Positions 33,796 to 40,974 of a stretch of 45,066 nt of DNA are shown here, one piece after another. Position 1 is the stretch's first letter, and the number at the start of each line of letters is the position of its first letter. The notes under the pieces were generated by a model, which worked only from the letters and a program-made list of their open reading frames with translations, was not told the origin of the DNA and did no database searches. The translations under genes were made by a program, and so were the position numbers. This DNA is from Bacillota bacterium (GTDB lineage: Bacteria; Bacillota; Clostridia; Acetivibrionales; DSM-1351): contig JAEYWA010000143.1 in NCBI GenBank assembly GCA_023431385.1, positions 1 through 45,066 of the forward strand, read 5' to 3'.

Positions 33796-34270
33796 AACAG
33801 TGTACCCTGAAGAAAAGTACAAAATCTATCAACGTCTATTATCTCAAATGCGATCGCTGCTTGAAGGTGAACAGGATGTAACTGCAAATCTGGCAAACGC
33901 CTCCTCTTTGTTGAACGAGGCTTTGAAGGACATTAACTGGGTTGGCTTTTATCTTATAAAGAATAACGAACTGATTTTAGGACCTTTTCAGGGGAAGGTT
34001 GCCTGTGTCCATATTCCCGTTGGGAAAGGTGTATGCGGTACTGCAGTGAGTGAGAACAGAACTCAGCTTGTGAAAAATGTTCATGAATTTCCGGGCCATA
34101 TAGCCTGTGACAGTGCGTCAAATTCTGAAATAGTAATACCATTAAGAAGTAGTGGGAAGGTTGTAGGTGTTTTGGATATTGACAGCCCCTTAATAGGAAG
34201 ATTTGATAATATAGATGCTTCTGAATTGGAAAAAATAGCTATGGTGATAGAAGAGGCATGTTACTGGTAA
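33782..34270 (+). CDS. msrC: free methionine-(R)-sulfoxide reductase (GAF domain)
   Basis: A 162-residue stand-alone GAF domain that reduces free L-methionine-(R)-sulfoxide using thioredoxin. The three conserved cysteines of the family are all present: Cys75 (KVACVHIPVG), Cys85 (GKGVCGTA) and Cys109 (HIACDSASNSEIVIPL), as are the substrate-site WVGFYL and the GVLDIDSP strand. I start at ATG 33782, with an AAGGAA upstream and the family's normal length; an upstream ATG at 33737 would extend it into the preceding gene. It contributes to oxidative-stress repair. Confidence 0.94.
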   Translation: MKDIKTVYPEEKYKIYQRLLSQMRSLLEGEQDVTANLANASSLLNEALKDINWVGFYLIKNNELILGPFQGKVACVHIPVGKGVCGTAVSENRTQLVKNVHEFPGHIACDSASNSEIVIPLRSSGKVVGVLDIDSPLIGRFDNIDASELEKIAMVIEEACYW

Positions 34271-34307
34271 ATAGTGAAATACAATAATTTTCGTAATAAA
34301 TATTAGG

Positions 34308-34346
34308 AAGAGCTGAGAATCTGAAAACAGGTTTTCAGCTCTTTTA
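34308..34346. terminator. bidirectional terminator
   Basis: AAGAGCTGA (34308-34316) pairs with TCAGCTCTT (34335-34343), with an 18-nt loop and a T-run; lies between the convergent msrC and 70-residue ORF genes. Confidence 0.75.
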
Positions 34347-34355
34347 GTAATCAAG

Positions 34356-34568
34356 CTACTTGTTTCTCCAGGTACCGTCCTTACAGCAAACTGATTGAGA
34401 ACCATCTTCGTTTTCAATTATAGAACCTACGGCATGCCTTTTGTGGTCATATACACAAAACGGATCCTTTCCTGCATTTCCGACAGGCTTTTGAGATACA
34501 GGTTTTACCTCGTTTTGCTCACTGATTATGTTTACTGAAATACTATCCTGCTTTTTATGATTTTGCAT
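34356..34568 (-). CDS. 70-residue protein with a C-terminal DGTW motif
   Basis: A small soluble protein. The C-terminal half carries two tightly spaced segments, DPFCVYDHKRHAVGSIIEN and EDGSQSVCCKDGTWRNK, that match a short family seen in Firmicutes and in some mobile elements (conserved Cys, the VGS and the DGTW end). The N-terminal half is polar. I start at ATG 34568, with AAAGGA 8 nt upstream; an earlier in-frame ATG would add 16 residues without a ribosome site. Function unknown; the paired cysteines hint at metal or disulfide use. Confidence 0.7.
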   Translation of the reverse strand: MQNHKKQDSISVNIISEQNEVKPVSQKPVGNAGKDPFCVYDHKRHAVGSIIENEDGSQSVCCKDGTWRNK

Positions 34569-34766
34569 TATACCAATCCTTTCAGAAAATTTTCTTTTAA
34601 TCCATATTAAAAACATTATAAATATATGTAGATTTCATTAAAAACATTCAAAGCACAAAGTAATTTAATCTTCATCATATATACATAAAATATTAATAAA
34701 TTATAGGTATAATGTTTATATAGGCTGAAAAATTGGTATAAAGAATATTGAAAGGGGTGTGTAGCT

Positions 34767-35018
34767 TTGTTAGATTCCAGGAAATGTTTAGAAATATATG
34801 AATTCTGCCAGCAGCAGTATAAGAAGCTGGAAAAGAAAAATGGATATTACAGTCCAAAACATGATAAAGTTGTTATGGAACTTGCAGCTAAGGAGTTTCA
34901 GATGAGCGAAACTATTATTAATAAAGCTTTTGATTTAGCTGCACAGACGCTGAGTAAAAACAGTAAGGCAACTTCCGAGAGAATAATCAGAAATAAGTTA
35001 ATAGGAAAGACAATTTAA
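34767..35018 (+). CDS. 83-residue helical protein of unknown function
   Basis: A short, highly charged, helical protein (about 25 percent Lys/Arg) with Tyr/Gln-rich N-terminus (LEIYEFCQQQYKKLEKKNG). The middle resembles a helix-turn-helix-like arrangement (VVMELAAKEFQMSETIINKAFDL), so DNA or RNA binding is possible. TTG 34767 follows AAAGGGGTG with the right spacing, and a terminator follows 12 bp after the stop, so it is a self-contained unit. I do not recognise a family. Confidence 0.65.
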   Translation: MLDSRKCLEIYEFCQQQYKKLEKKNGYYSPKHDKVVMELAAKEFQMSETIINKAFDLAAQTLSKNSKATSERIIRNKLIGKTI

Positions 35019-35030
35019 TCATAAAAGCAT

Positions 35031-35067
35031 AAAAAAAGCATAAACGGATAGTTAATGCTTTTTTTAT
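35031..35067 (+). terminator. rho-independent terminator
   Basis: An AAAAAAAGCAT..ATGCTTTTTTT hairpin (stem 11 bp with A-T tails, 13-nt loop TAAACGGATAGTTA-like) after the 83-residue ORF. Confidence 0.7.
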
Positions 35068-35185
35068 AATGATTTAATTACTTTAATCTGATACAATTAG
35101 AGTATAACGAGGCGAAGATGTCCCGTGCTTCTATAAGCAATTTCAGTTAAACCTTTGAGTATTAAATCGCATTCAAGGGGGGCCA

Positions 35186-37573
35186 ATGAATTTTCAGGAA
35201 ATAATAAACAAAATGACACTTGAAGAAAAAATTAAACTGTGTTCAGGTGCCGACTACTGGAATTCCGAAGCTTTTCCTGAGTATGGAATTCCTTCTATAA
35301 GAGTTAATGACGGACCTCATGGCTTAAGAATACAGGTAAATAAGAAGGACAATCTTGGAATTAATGAAAGCGTACCCTCCACATGTTTTCCTACAGCGTG
35401 TATGACAGGAGCTTCCTGGGATCGTGAGCTCATCAGGGTAATGGGTGAGGCTTTGGGCGAAGAAGCTGTTCAGGAAGGTACTGCAGTACTACTTGGGCCG
35501 GGAATTAATATCAAAAGAAATCCTCTTTGTGGGAGAAACTTCGAGTATTTCAGTGAAGACCCGTTTCTTGCAGGTGAACTTGGAGCAGCCTGGATAAATG
35601 GAATACAGTGCAAAGGTGTCGGTGCGTCTCTAAAACACTTTGCGGCTAACAGTCAGGAGAACCATAGACTCTGTTCTGATAGTATTATTGATGAAAGAGC
35701 ACTAAGGGAAATATATCTGGCTGCTTTCGAAAATGCTGTCAAAACTGCCGGGCCAGCCACTGTTATGTGCGCCTACAATCTTGTTAACGGTACCTATTGC
35801 AGTGACAACAGATACCTTTTGACCGATATACTTCGCGGGGAATGGGGCTTCCAGGGTGTTGTCATATCTGACTGGGGTGCTACAAATGACCGGATAGCCG
35901 GATTTAAGGCGGGTATGGATCTGGAGATGCCCGGCAGTAAAGGGTATTTTGATGAAGCGGTTGCTTCGGCTGTTAAAGCAGGTGACCTTCCTGAGCAATA
36001 TATAGATCAATGCGTGGACAGGTTACTATCTCTTATCTTTACCTGTAATGAAAATCTTACAATAAAATTAAACAATAAATATGATATTGGGAAACATCAT
36101 GAGCTTGCCAGAAAAATAGCAGGTGAATCTGCAGTGCTTTTAAAAAATGATAATGGGATTCTGCCTCTTGATTTATCCGGAAAAATAGTGATAGTTGGTG
36201 AGTTGGCTCAGAAATTAAGATATCAGGGTACAGGCAGTTCAAGAATAACTCCTCATAAAATATCAAATGTATTGGATGGGTTTGACCAACATAATATTTC
36301 ATATAATTACTTTAAAGACTATGATGATAACGTAAAAACTGCAGATTACGTAATAATTGCCGTCGGCCTAACTGACGACTTTGAAAGTGAAGGCTTTGAC
36401 CGCAATAATATGGATCTCCCCGAGAGCCATATTAAGCTTATTGATGCTGTGGCAGAAGTCAATCATAACATTATAGTTCTGCTATTTGGAGGTTCGCCTG
36501 TAACCATGCCCTGGATAGATAAAGCCAAGGCGGTTCTGAATATGTATCTGCCCGGTCAGGCAGGCGGACTGGCGGGAGTAGATATCTTAACCGGAAAAGT
36601 GAATCCAAGCGGTAAATTGGCTGAGACCTATCCCTTAAAATATGATGATGTGATAAGCTCGGAAACTTATGGAATCAACCCGAAGCAGGTATTGTACAAG
36701 GAGAGTCTTTATGTAGGCTACAGGTATTATGAGAAGGCGGGAAAAGATGTGCTTTTTCCTTTTGGATTTGGGTTAAGCTATACGGAATTCACCTATTCTG
36801 ATATATTAGTGACAGGCGAAGCACCTGATCTTACTGTAGCATTTAAAGTAAAGAATACTGGTAAGCTTCCCGGGGCAGAAATAGTCCAGCTCTATGTTGG
36901 AAAACCGCAATCAGGTGTTTTTGCTCCCAAAAAGGAACTAAAGGGTTTTGAAAAAGTATATTTACAACCTGAAGAGGCTAAAAAAATTAAATTTGAATTA
37001 AATAGTAGATCCTTTTCATATTATGATATTGATAAAAAGACTTGGATTGTTCAAAATGGTCAATATTCAATTAAAATTGGAGCCTCAAGCAAAGATATAC
37101 GGCTTGAAGATACAGTTGAATTTAATAAAGCGGCTGGACCAGAGTGTACAGCTAAGCTGCGGGTCCCAGTACAAAAGCAACTGCTTCAATGGTATTACAA
37201 ACCTGAGGGGATGCCCTCAAAGGAGGCGTTTGAAGCATTAACAGGCTATCAAATTGAACCCGTCACCAATAAAAAAATGGGAGATTTCGATTTAACCTGC
37301 ACAATATCCGAAATGATGGAAAGTCGTTTTATCCGGATGGTATATAAAGTAATTGAATTATTAATGGGCTGGAGGAATGGAGGAATTAATTATGCAAATC
37401 CAAACTTTAAAATGATGATGGAATCAGCTGTTAGCACACCTATAAAGAATTTGATTTTAATGGGTGATGGTCTTTTACCGCCAGGACTGGCAAGATTTTT
37501 AGTACTTACTGCCAATGGCCACTTCGTCCGTGGAATCTTGTCAATTATGAAAAATGAAGCAAAAACACGATAA
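35186..37573 (+). CDS. glycoside hydrolase family 3 beta-glucosidase
   Basis: A 795-residue intracellular GH3 enzyme that releases glucose or xylose from beta-linked oligosaccharides. There is no signal peptide. The N-terminal barrel (about 1-290) shows VNDGPHGLR, KHFAANSQE (Lys150, His151) and the nucleophile Asp229 in VVISDWGATND. The alpha/beta sandwich (about 315-530) carries GSSRITPHKISNVL and GFDRNNMDLPE, with the acid/base Glu expected there. A fibronectin-like C-terminal domain (about 560-660, FAPKKELKGFEKVYL) follows, and then an unusual extra helical extension of about 110 residues (685-795, hydrophobic, ending NGHFVRGILSI). It would act on cellobiose-type products entering the cell. 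GGGGG precedes ATG 35186. Confidence 0.93.
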   Translation: MNFQEIINKMTLEEKIKLCSGADYWNSEAFPEYGIPSIRVNDGPHGLRIQVNKKDNLGINESVPSTCFPTACMTGASWDRELIRVMGEALGEEAVQEGTAVLLGPGINIKRNPLCGRNFEYFSEDPFLAGELGAAWINGIQCKGVGASLKHFAANSQENHRLCSDSIIDERALREIYLAAFENAVKTAGPATVMCAYNLVNGTYCSDNRYLLTDILRGEWGFQGVVISDWGATNDRIAGFKAGMDLEMPGSKGYFDEAVASAVKAGDLPEQYIDQCVDRLLSLIFTCNENLTIKLNNKYDIGKHHELARKIAGESAVLLKNDNGILPLDLSGKIVIVGELAQKLRYQGTGSSRITPHKISNVLDGFDQHNISYNYFKDYDDNVKTADYVIIAVGLTDDFESEGFDRNNMDLPESHIKLIDAVAEVNHNIIVLLFGGSPVTMPWIDKAKAVLNMYLPGQAGGLAGVDILTGKVNPSGKLAETYPLKYDDVISSETYGINPKQVLYKESLYVGYRYYEKAGKDVLFPFGFGLSYTEFTYSDILVTGEAPDLTVAFKVKNTGKLPGAEIVQLYVGKPQSGVFAPKKELKGFEKVYLQPEEAKKIKFELNSRSFSYYDIDKKTWIVQNGQYSIKIGASSKDIRLEDTVEFNKAAGPECTAKLRVPVQKQLLQWYYKPEGMPSKEAFEALTGYQIEPVTNKKMGDFDLTCTISEMMESRFIRMVYKVIELLMGWRNGGINYANPNFKMMMESAVSTPIKNLILMGDGLLPPGLARFLVLTANGHFVRGILSIMKNEAKTR

Positions 37574-37669
37574 TAAGACGTTGAAGAAGCTTGGAGATTC
37601 CACCTGCTAACAAAATATTGCAGTAACTGAAATACATCTATTTCAATTAAAATACAAGGCAAAGTGCAT

Positions 37670-37698
37670 TTGATTATTAATTACTAACTGGCTATAAT
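37670..37698 (+). promoter_or_regulatory. promoter of the NfeD/flotillin operon
   Basis: TTGATT (37670-37675), a 17-bp spacer, TATAAT (37693-37698), about 60 bp before the first ATG. Confidence 0.65.
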
Positions 37699-37758
37699 GT
37701 ATCTATGCCGGTTGAAGGAAAATATTAGCAATGCTATAAGATGCTGTGAGGTGATTTT

Positions 37759-38466
37759 ATGTATTATTTTTATTTAGTTTTATTTTCTGTAGGTGTCCTC
37801 TATACCTTTGTATCACTGATAATCAGCGGTTTATCAGGCGCTTTCCATGGAGGCGGGGATGTTGGCTCTGGTGTCGATGGACATTTTGGACATGATGGAC
37901 ACGTTGATATGGGAAATGCTCACGGAGATGCCGGTCATTTAGGTCATAATCCTCAAGGAGGTCATGGAGAAGTCAGTAATCATGCCAGTGATATGCACGG
38001 TGGGCATGCTCACGGGGATGCGAGTGGGGGGAATAGCATACTATCCAAGTTTACTATTTTGCTAAACCCATTAGTAGCAGTTTCATTTTTGACTGTTTTC
38101 GGTGGACTTGGTATTATGGGAGTGAAAATTACTGAATGGGATTCAATCATAGTATTTGTCGGCGCTTTGGCAGCAGGTATTGCAGTGTCGGTTCTATTGT
38201 ATAATTTTGTGGCTAAGCCCATTTACAGAAGTGAGAATTCCTCTGATGTTTCGAGAGCAAAATTAATTGGAACACCTGCTGAAGTGACAACTGATATCCT
38301 TGAATGTGGCTATGGAACAATAATATATACCGTAAACTCAATCAAATACACCGGGCCGGCCAAGCACATTGAAGATAAGCTGGTTAAGCAGGGGCAGAAA
38401 GTTGTAATTTGTAAGATTGAAGACAATACATTTTACGTAAGTGAGTTATCAGAAATACTAAACTAG
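37759..38466 (+). CDS. NfeD/YuaF-like membrane protein with a His-rich loop
   Basis: A 235-residue membrane protein. Helix 1 is at about 5-25, helices 2 and 3 about 100-121 and 129-151, then an OB-fold NfeD domain (about 165-235, RAKLIGTPAEVTTDILECGYG, GQKVVICKIEDNTFYVSEL). Between helices 1 and 2 lies an unusual Gly/His loop (about 30-85) with 12 histidines in 56 residues, each near Asp or Gly, a likely extracytoplasmic metal-binding segment. The downstream flotillin gene makes this a YuaF/FloT-type pair: NfeD proteins cap or assist flotillin assemblies in fluid membrane zones. AGGTGA precedes ATG 37759; the operon promoter is 60 bp upstream. Confidence 0.9.
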   Translation: MYYFYLVLFSVGVLYTFVSLIISGLSGAFHGGGDVGSGVDGHFGHDGHVDMGNAHGDAGHLGHNPQGGHGEVSNHASDMHGGHAHGDASGGNSILSKFTILLNPLVAVSFLTVFGGLGIMGVKITEWDSIIVFVGALAAGIAVSVLLYNFVAKPIYRSENSSDVSRAKLIGTPAEVTTDILECGYGTIIYTVNSIKYTGPAKHIEDKLVKQGQKVVICKIEDNTFYVSELSEILN

Positions 38467-38571
38467 TTAACAGCTTTTACATTTATGCAGTAATCACTCA
38501 TACCGGTATTTATTTGTACAGGGTGATTCAATTAAATGTAGGAGTTGAATATAAAAAAAAGGAGAGTTAGA

Positions 38572-40008
38572 ATGGATTTTTCAGTGTTTTTAGTACCCGT
38601 AATAATAGTTGTGGTAATAATCATTTTACTTTTGACGTTTATATCTATGTACAAAAAGGTTCCTCAGGATAAAGCCTTAGTAGTAACAGGCTTCAGAGGA
38701 AGAAGGGTTATAACAGGCGGCGGTGGAATTGTTGTTCCGATGCTGGAAAGAACTGATAATATTTCGCTGGAAAACATGCAAATCGATATCAGAATTGATG
38801 GAGCACTAACCTCTCAGGGTGTTGGAATAGTTGCAGACGGTGTAGCCGTTGTTAAGGTTAAATCGGATAGGGACTCAATCCTGTCAGCGGCTGAACAGTT
38901 CAATACCTCAAAGGGGCTGGACTACATGCTTAGTGTTATAGCTAAAACAACACAACAGGTCCTTGAAGGTAAACTACGTGAGATAGTATCCAGAATGACT
39001 GTTGAAGAAATATATAAGGACAGGGAGACTTTTGCATCCCATGTTCAGGGCGTTGCAGCAACCGAGCTACAGAACATGGGTCTCGAGTTAAAGGTATTAA
39101 CGATTAAGGATATCTCTGACAAGAACGGATATCTTGAAGCGCTTGGTAAGCCAAGAATTGCTGAAGTTAAGAGAGATGCTCAAATAGCTGAAGCAAATGC
39201 AACAAAAGAAACAAAGATTAAGACAGCTGAGGCCAACAGAGAAGGTGAAGCAGCAAGAATCCAGGCTGAGACACAGATAGCTGAAGCCAATAAGGAAAAA
39301 GAGCTGAAGGTTCAATCCTACAATAAGGATCAACAGACTGCTAAGGCTGATGCTGATTTGGCATATGACATCAAGTCCAACATAGTTAAGAAGGAAGTTG
39401 CCGAGACTGCCATGCAGGTTGAAATAGTCAAAAAACAAAAGGAAATAGAACTTGCCGAGCAGGAAGCTCTAAGAAGAGAAAAGGAACTTGAAGCTACAGT
39501 TAAGAAGCAGGCTGATGCAGAAAACTATCAGGCTACAAAAGTAGCTGATGCAAGCAAGTACAGAGAGGTAGCAGCAGCAGAAGCCAGAGCCAGAGCAATA
39601 GAAATGGAAGGTGAAGCTAAAGCTAAAGCCAAGAGGGCTGAAGGTATGGCAGAAGTAGAAATCATCAAGGCAAAAGGTGAAGCAGAAGCAGCCGCAATGG
39701 CCAAAAAGGCTGAAGCCTTCAAGATGTATAACGATGCTGCTGTAACTCAGATGATTATTGAAAAATTACCTGATATAGCCCAGGCCATAGCAAGTCCTCT
39801 TGCTAAAACCGAGAAAATCGTCATCGTTGACAATGGTAACGGTGGAGAGGCCAAGGGAGCAGCAAAGGTTTCAGGTTATGTCACAGACATAATTTCACAG
39901 CTCCCGGAAACGGTTGAAGCCTTGACAGGAATGAATGTATTGGATCTTTTGAAAAAGAATCCTCCAATTATTCAGGAGTCAAAGCCGATTGATAGTGACA
40001 AAATATAA
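38572..40008 (+). CDS. floT: flotillin (SPFH-domain) membrane scaffold
   Basis: A 478-residue flotillin. A membrane-associated N-terminal helix (4-26) is followed by an SPFH/PHB domain (about 30-190, VVTGFRGRRVITGGGGIVVPMLERTD) and a long coiled-coil flotillin domain (about 200-410) built of Glu-Ala repeats (KAEANREGEAARIQ, AEARARAIEMEGEAKAK). The C-terminal 60 residues include an IISQLPETVEALTGMNVLDLL tail typical of bacterial FloT. It oligomerises into large cage-like scaffolds in the membrane. ATG 38572 has AAGGAG upstream; a TTG-type extension at 38545 is unlikely. It is the second gene of the operon. Confidence 0.95.
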   Translation: MDFSVFLVPVIIVVVIIILLLTFISMYKKVPQDKALVVTGFRGRRVITGGGGIVVPMLERTDNISLENMQIDIRIDGALTSQGVGIVADGVAVVKVKSDRDSILSAAEQFNTSKGLDYMLSVIAKTTQQVLEGKLREIVSRMTVEEIYKDRETFASHVQGVAATELQNMGLELKVLTIKDISDKNGYLEALGKPRIAEVKRDAQIAEANATKETKIKTAEANREGEAARIQAETQIAEANKEKELKVQSYNKDQQTAKADADLAYDIKSNIVKKEVAETAMQVEIVKKQKEIELAEQEALRREKELEATVKKQADAENYQATKVADASKYREVAAAEARARAIEMEGEAKAKAKRAEGMAEVEIIKAKGEAEAAAMAKKAEAFKMYNDAAVTQMIIEKLPDIAQAIASPLAKTEKIVIVDNGNGGEAKGAAKVSGYVTDIISQLPETVEALTGMNVLDLLKKNPPIIQESKPIDSDKI

Positions 40009-40078
40009 ACTTAAGGTTTAAATCAATAAAATTGAATTAATTTGATAAGATAAAAGTTTATAACCCAAAAGTAAAATT

Positions 40079-40120
40079 AAGAAGTCAGCTGATTCAGTAG
40101 GATTAGCTGACTTCTTTTTC
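40079..40120. terminator. bidirectional terminator
   Basis: AAGAAGTCAGCT (40079-40090) pairs perfectly with AGCTGACTTCTT (40105-40116), loop GATTCAGTAGGATT, with a T-run. Between convergent flotillin and ArsR genes. Confidence 0.9.
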
Positions 40121-40139
40121 GTTGTAAAAATTTTTTTAT

Positions 40140-40487
40140 TCAGGTTTCATTATTTTTTATTGTGACAGTTTTGGAGAGTTCAAATAGCATATCTGGATTA
40201 ATATTTATATTAAAATTCAGTATTTCATAATATTTCATTGCTTTACCATCAACTGATATTTCGTGATTTCCTTTTACCAAATTTGCTTGTTCCAACTTTC
40301 TTAAGTGCAGATAAAGAAGTGGCCTGCTGATGTTGACCATTCTTGCAAGTTCGCTGACATACTGTCTGTTCTGATGTAATATACCTAAGATTTTTATTCT
40401 AATAGGATGAGATAGGGAATCACAAAGCGTAATAAACTCATCACCTGAACTACAAAACTTATCAAAGGGTTTGGTAACTTGTGACAT
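40140..40487 (-). CDS. ArsR/winged-helix transcriptional repressor
   Basis: A 115-residue ArsR-type winged helix: FITLCDSLSHPIRIKILGIL, YVSELARMVNISRPLLYLHL (recognition helix) and KLEQANLVKGNHEISV wing. There is no CxC metal site in the recognition region and only one Cys in the N-terminal segment (FCSSGDE), so this is probably not a classic metal sensor. I start at ATG 40487 (AAGGAAG 9 nt before); an alternative TTG is at 40496. It follows the small membrane-coil protein gene with a 1-bp gap, and so shares its promoter and the long palindrome. Confidence 0.87.
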   Translation of the reverse strand: MSQVTKPFDKFCSSGDEFITLCDSLSHPIRIKILGILHQNRQYVSELARMVNISRPLLYLHLRKLEQANLVKGNHEISVDGKAMKYYEILNFNININPDMLFELSKTVTIKNNET

Positions 40488-40488
40488 C

Positions 40489-40731
40489 TTATTCAACTTC
40501 CTTAAGCAGCTTCTCTATAGAGCTGACTTTTTCTTTTAGTTCTGACAATTCCTCTCTGATTTCATGATTTGATATTGTCAAATTGTTTGCCATAGCTTTA
40601 TAGGTATTGAAATCGTATGACTGATTTTTGTTTTTTGATTTTGTAACTGTCACAACTACAATAACGGCAGCAACAGCTAAAACAATAAAAATAACAGCCG
40701 CAATGAATAATAGAAAAATCAAACTACTCAT
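40489..40731 (-). CDS. 80-residue membrane-anchored coiled-coil protein
   Basis: A small membrane protein: an N-terminal hydrophobic helix of about 27 residues (FLLFIAAVIFIVLAVAAVIV), a basic stop-transfer (KSKNKNQ), then an acidic heptad coiled coil (about 52-80, REELSELKEKVSSIEKLLKEV). GGAGGT precedes ATG 40731. It is the first gene of a two-gene operon with the ArsR-type repressor. The design recalls phage-shock or anti-sigma-like membrane sensors, but no family is recognised. Confidence 0.78.
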   Translation of the reverse strand: MSSLIFLLFIAAVIFIVLAVAAVIVVVTVTKSKNKNQSYDFNTYKAMANNLTISNHEIREELSELKEKVSSIEKLLKEVE

Positions 40732-40782
40732 AATGATACCTCCACTGAATTCGCATTTTTATTTTTTGCATAAATGGTAACT

Positions 40783-40831
40783 AATACCTTTCACCTGTAA
40801 TAATTTTATTACAGGTGAAAGGTATTGTCAA
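40783..40831 (-). promoter_or_regulatory. 44-bp palindromic operator on the ArsR-module promoter
   Basis: Arms 40783-40803 and 40806-40826 are exact complements (core ACCTTTCACCTGTAAT) around only two T. On the minus strand TTGACA (40826-40831), a 17-bp spacer and TAAAAT (40803-40808) form a promoter, with the palindrome starting at the -35 and centred on the -10. Binding by the ArsR protein would shut off its own operon; assignment to that protein is inferred from position. Confidence 0.85.
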
Positions 40832-40974
40832 CATCAATGAATTGTGTACAGTTTTCTTTTGACTTAATATACCCTTTCAGTTATACTAATTTTCGGTGAA
40901 ATAATGTTGAACATAGTTGATGTTATAGATGTTATATAAGTTATTTATGAAAGATTAGTTTAGGAGGTATGTAA

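Noticed and set aside
39097..39722. antisense frames opposite the flotillin coiled coil
   Set aside because: Open only because of the repetitive Glu/Ala/Lys codon pattern on the sense strand.
40500..40830. CRISPR array or repeat cluster suggested by repeated palindromes
   Set aside because: Each palindrome is unique and tied to a promoter; no regularly spaced direct repeats with spacers exist in the window.
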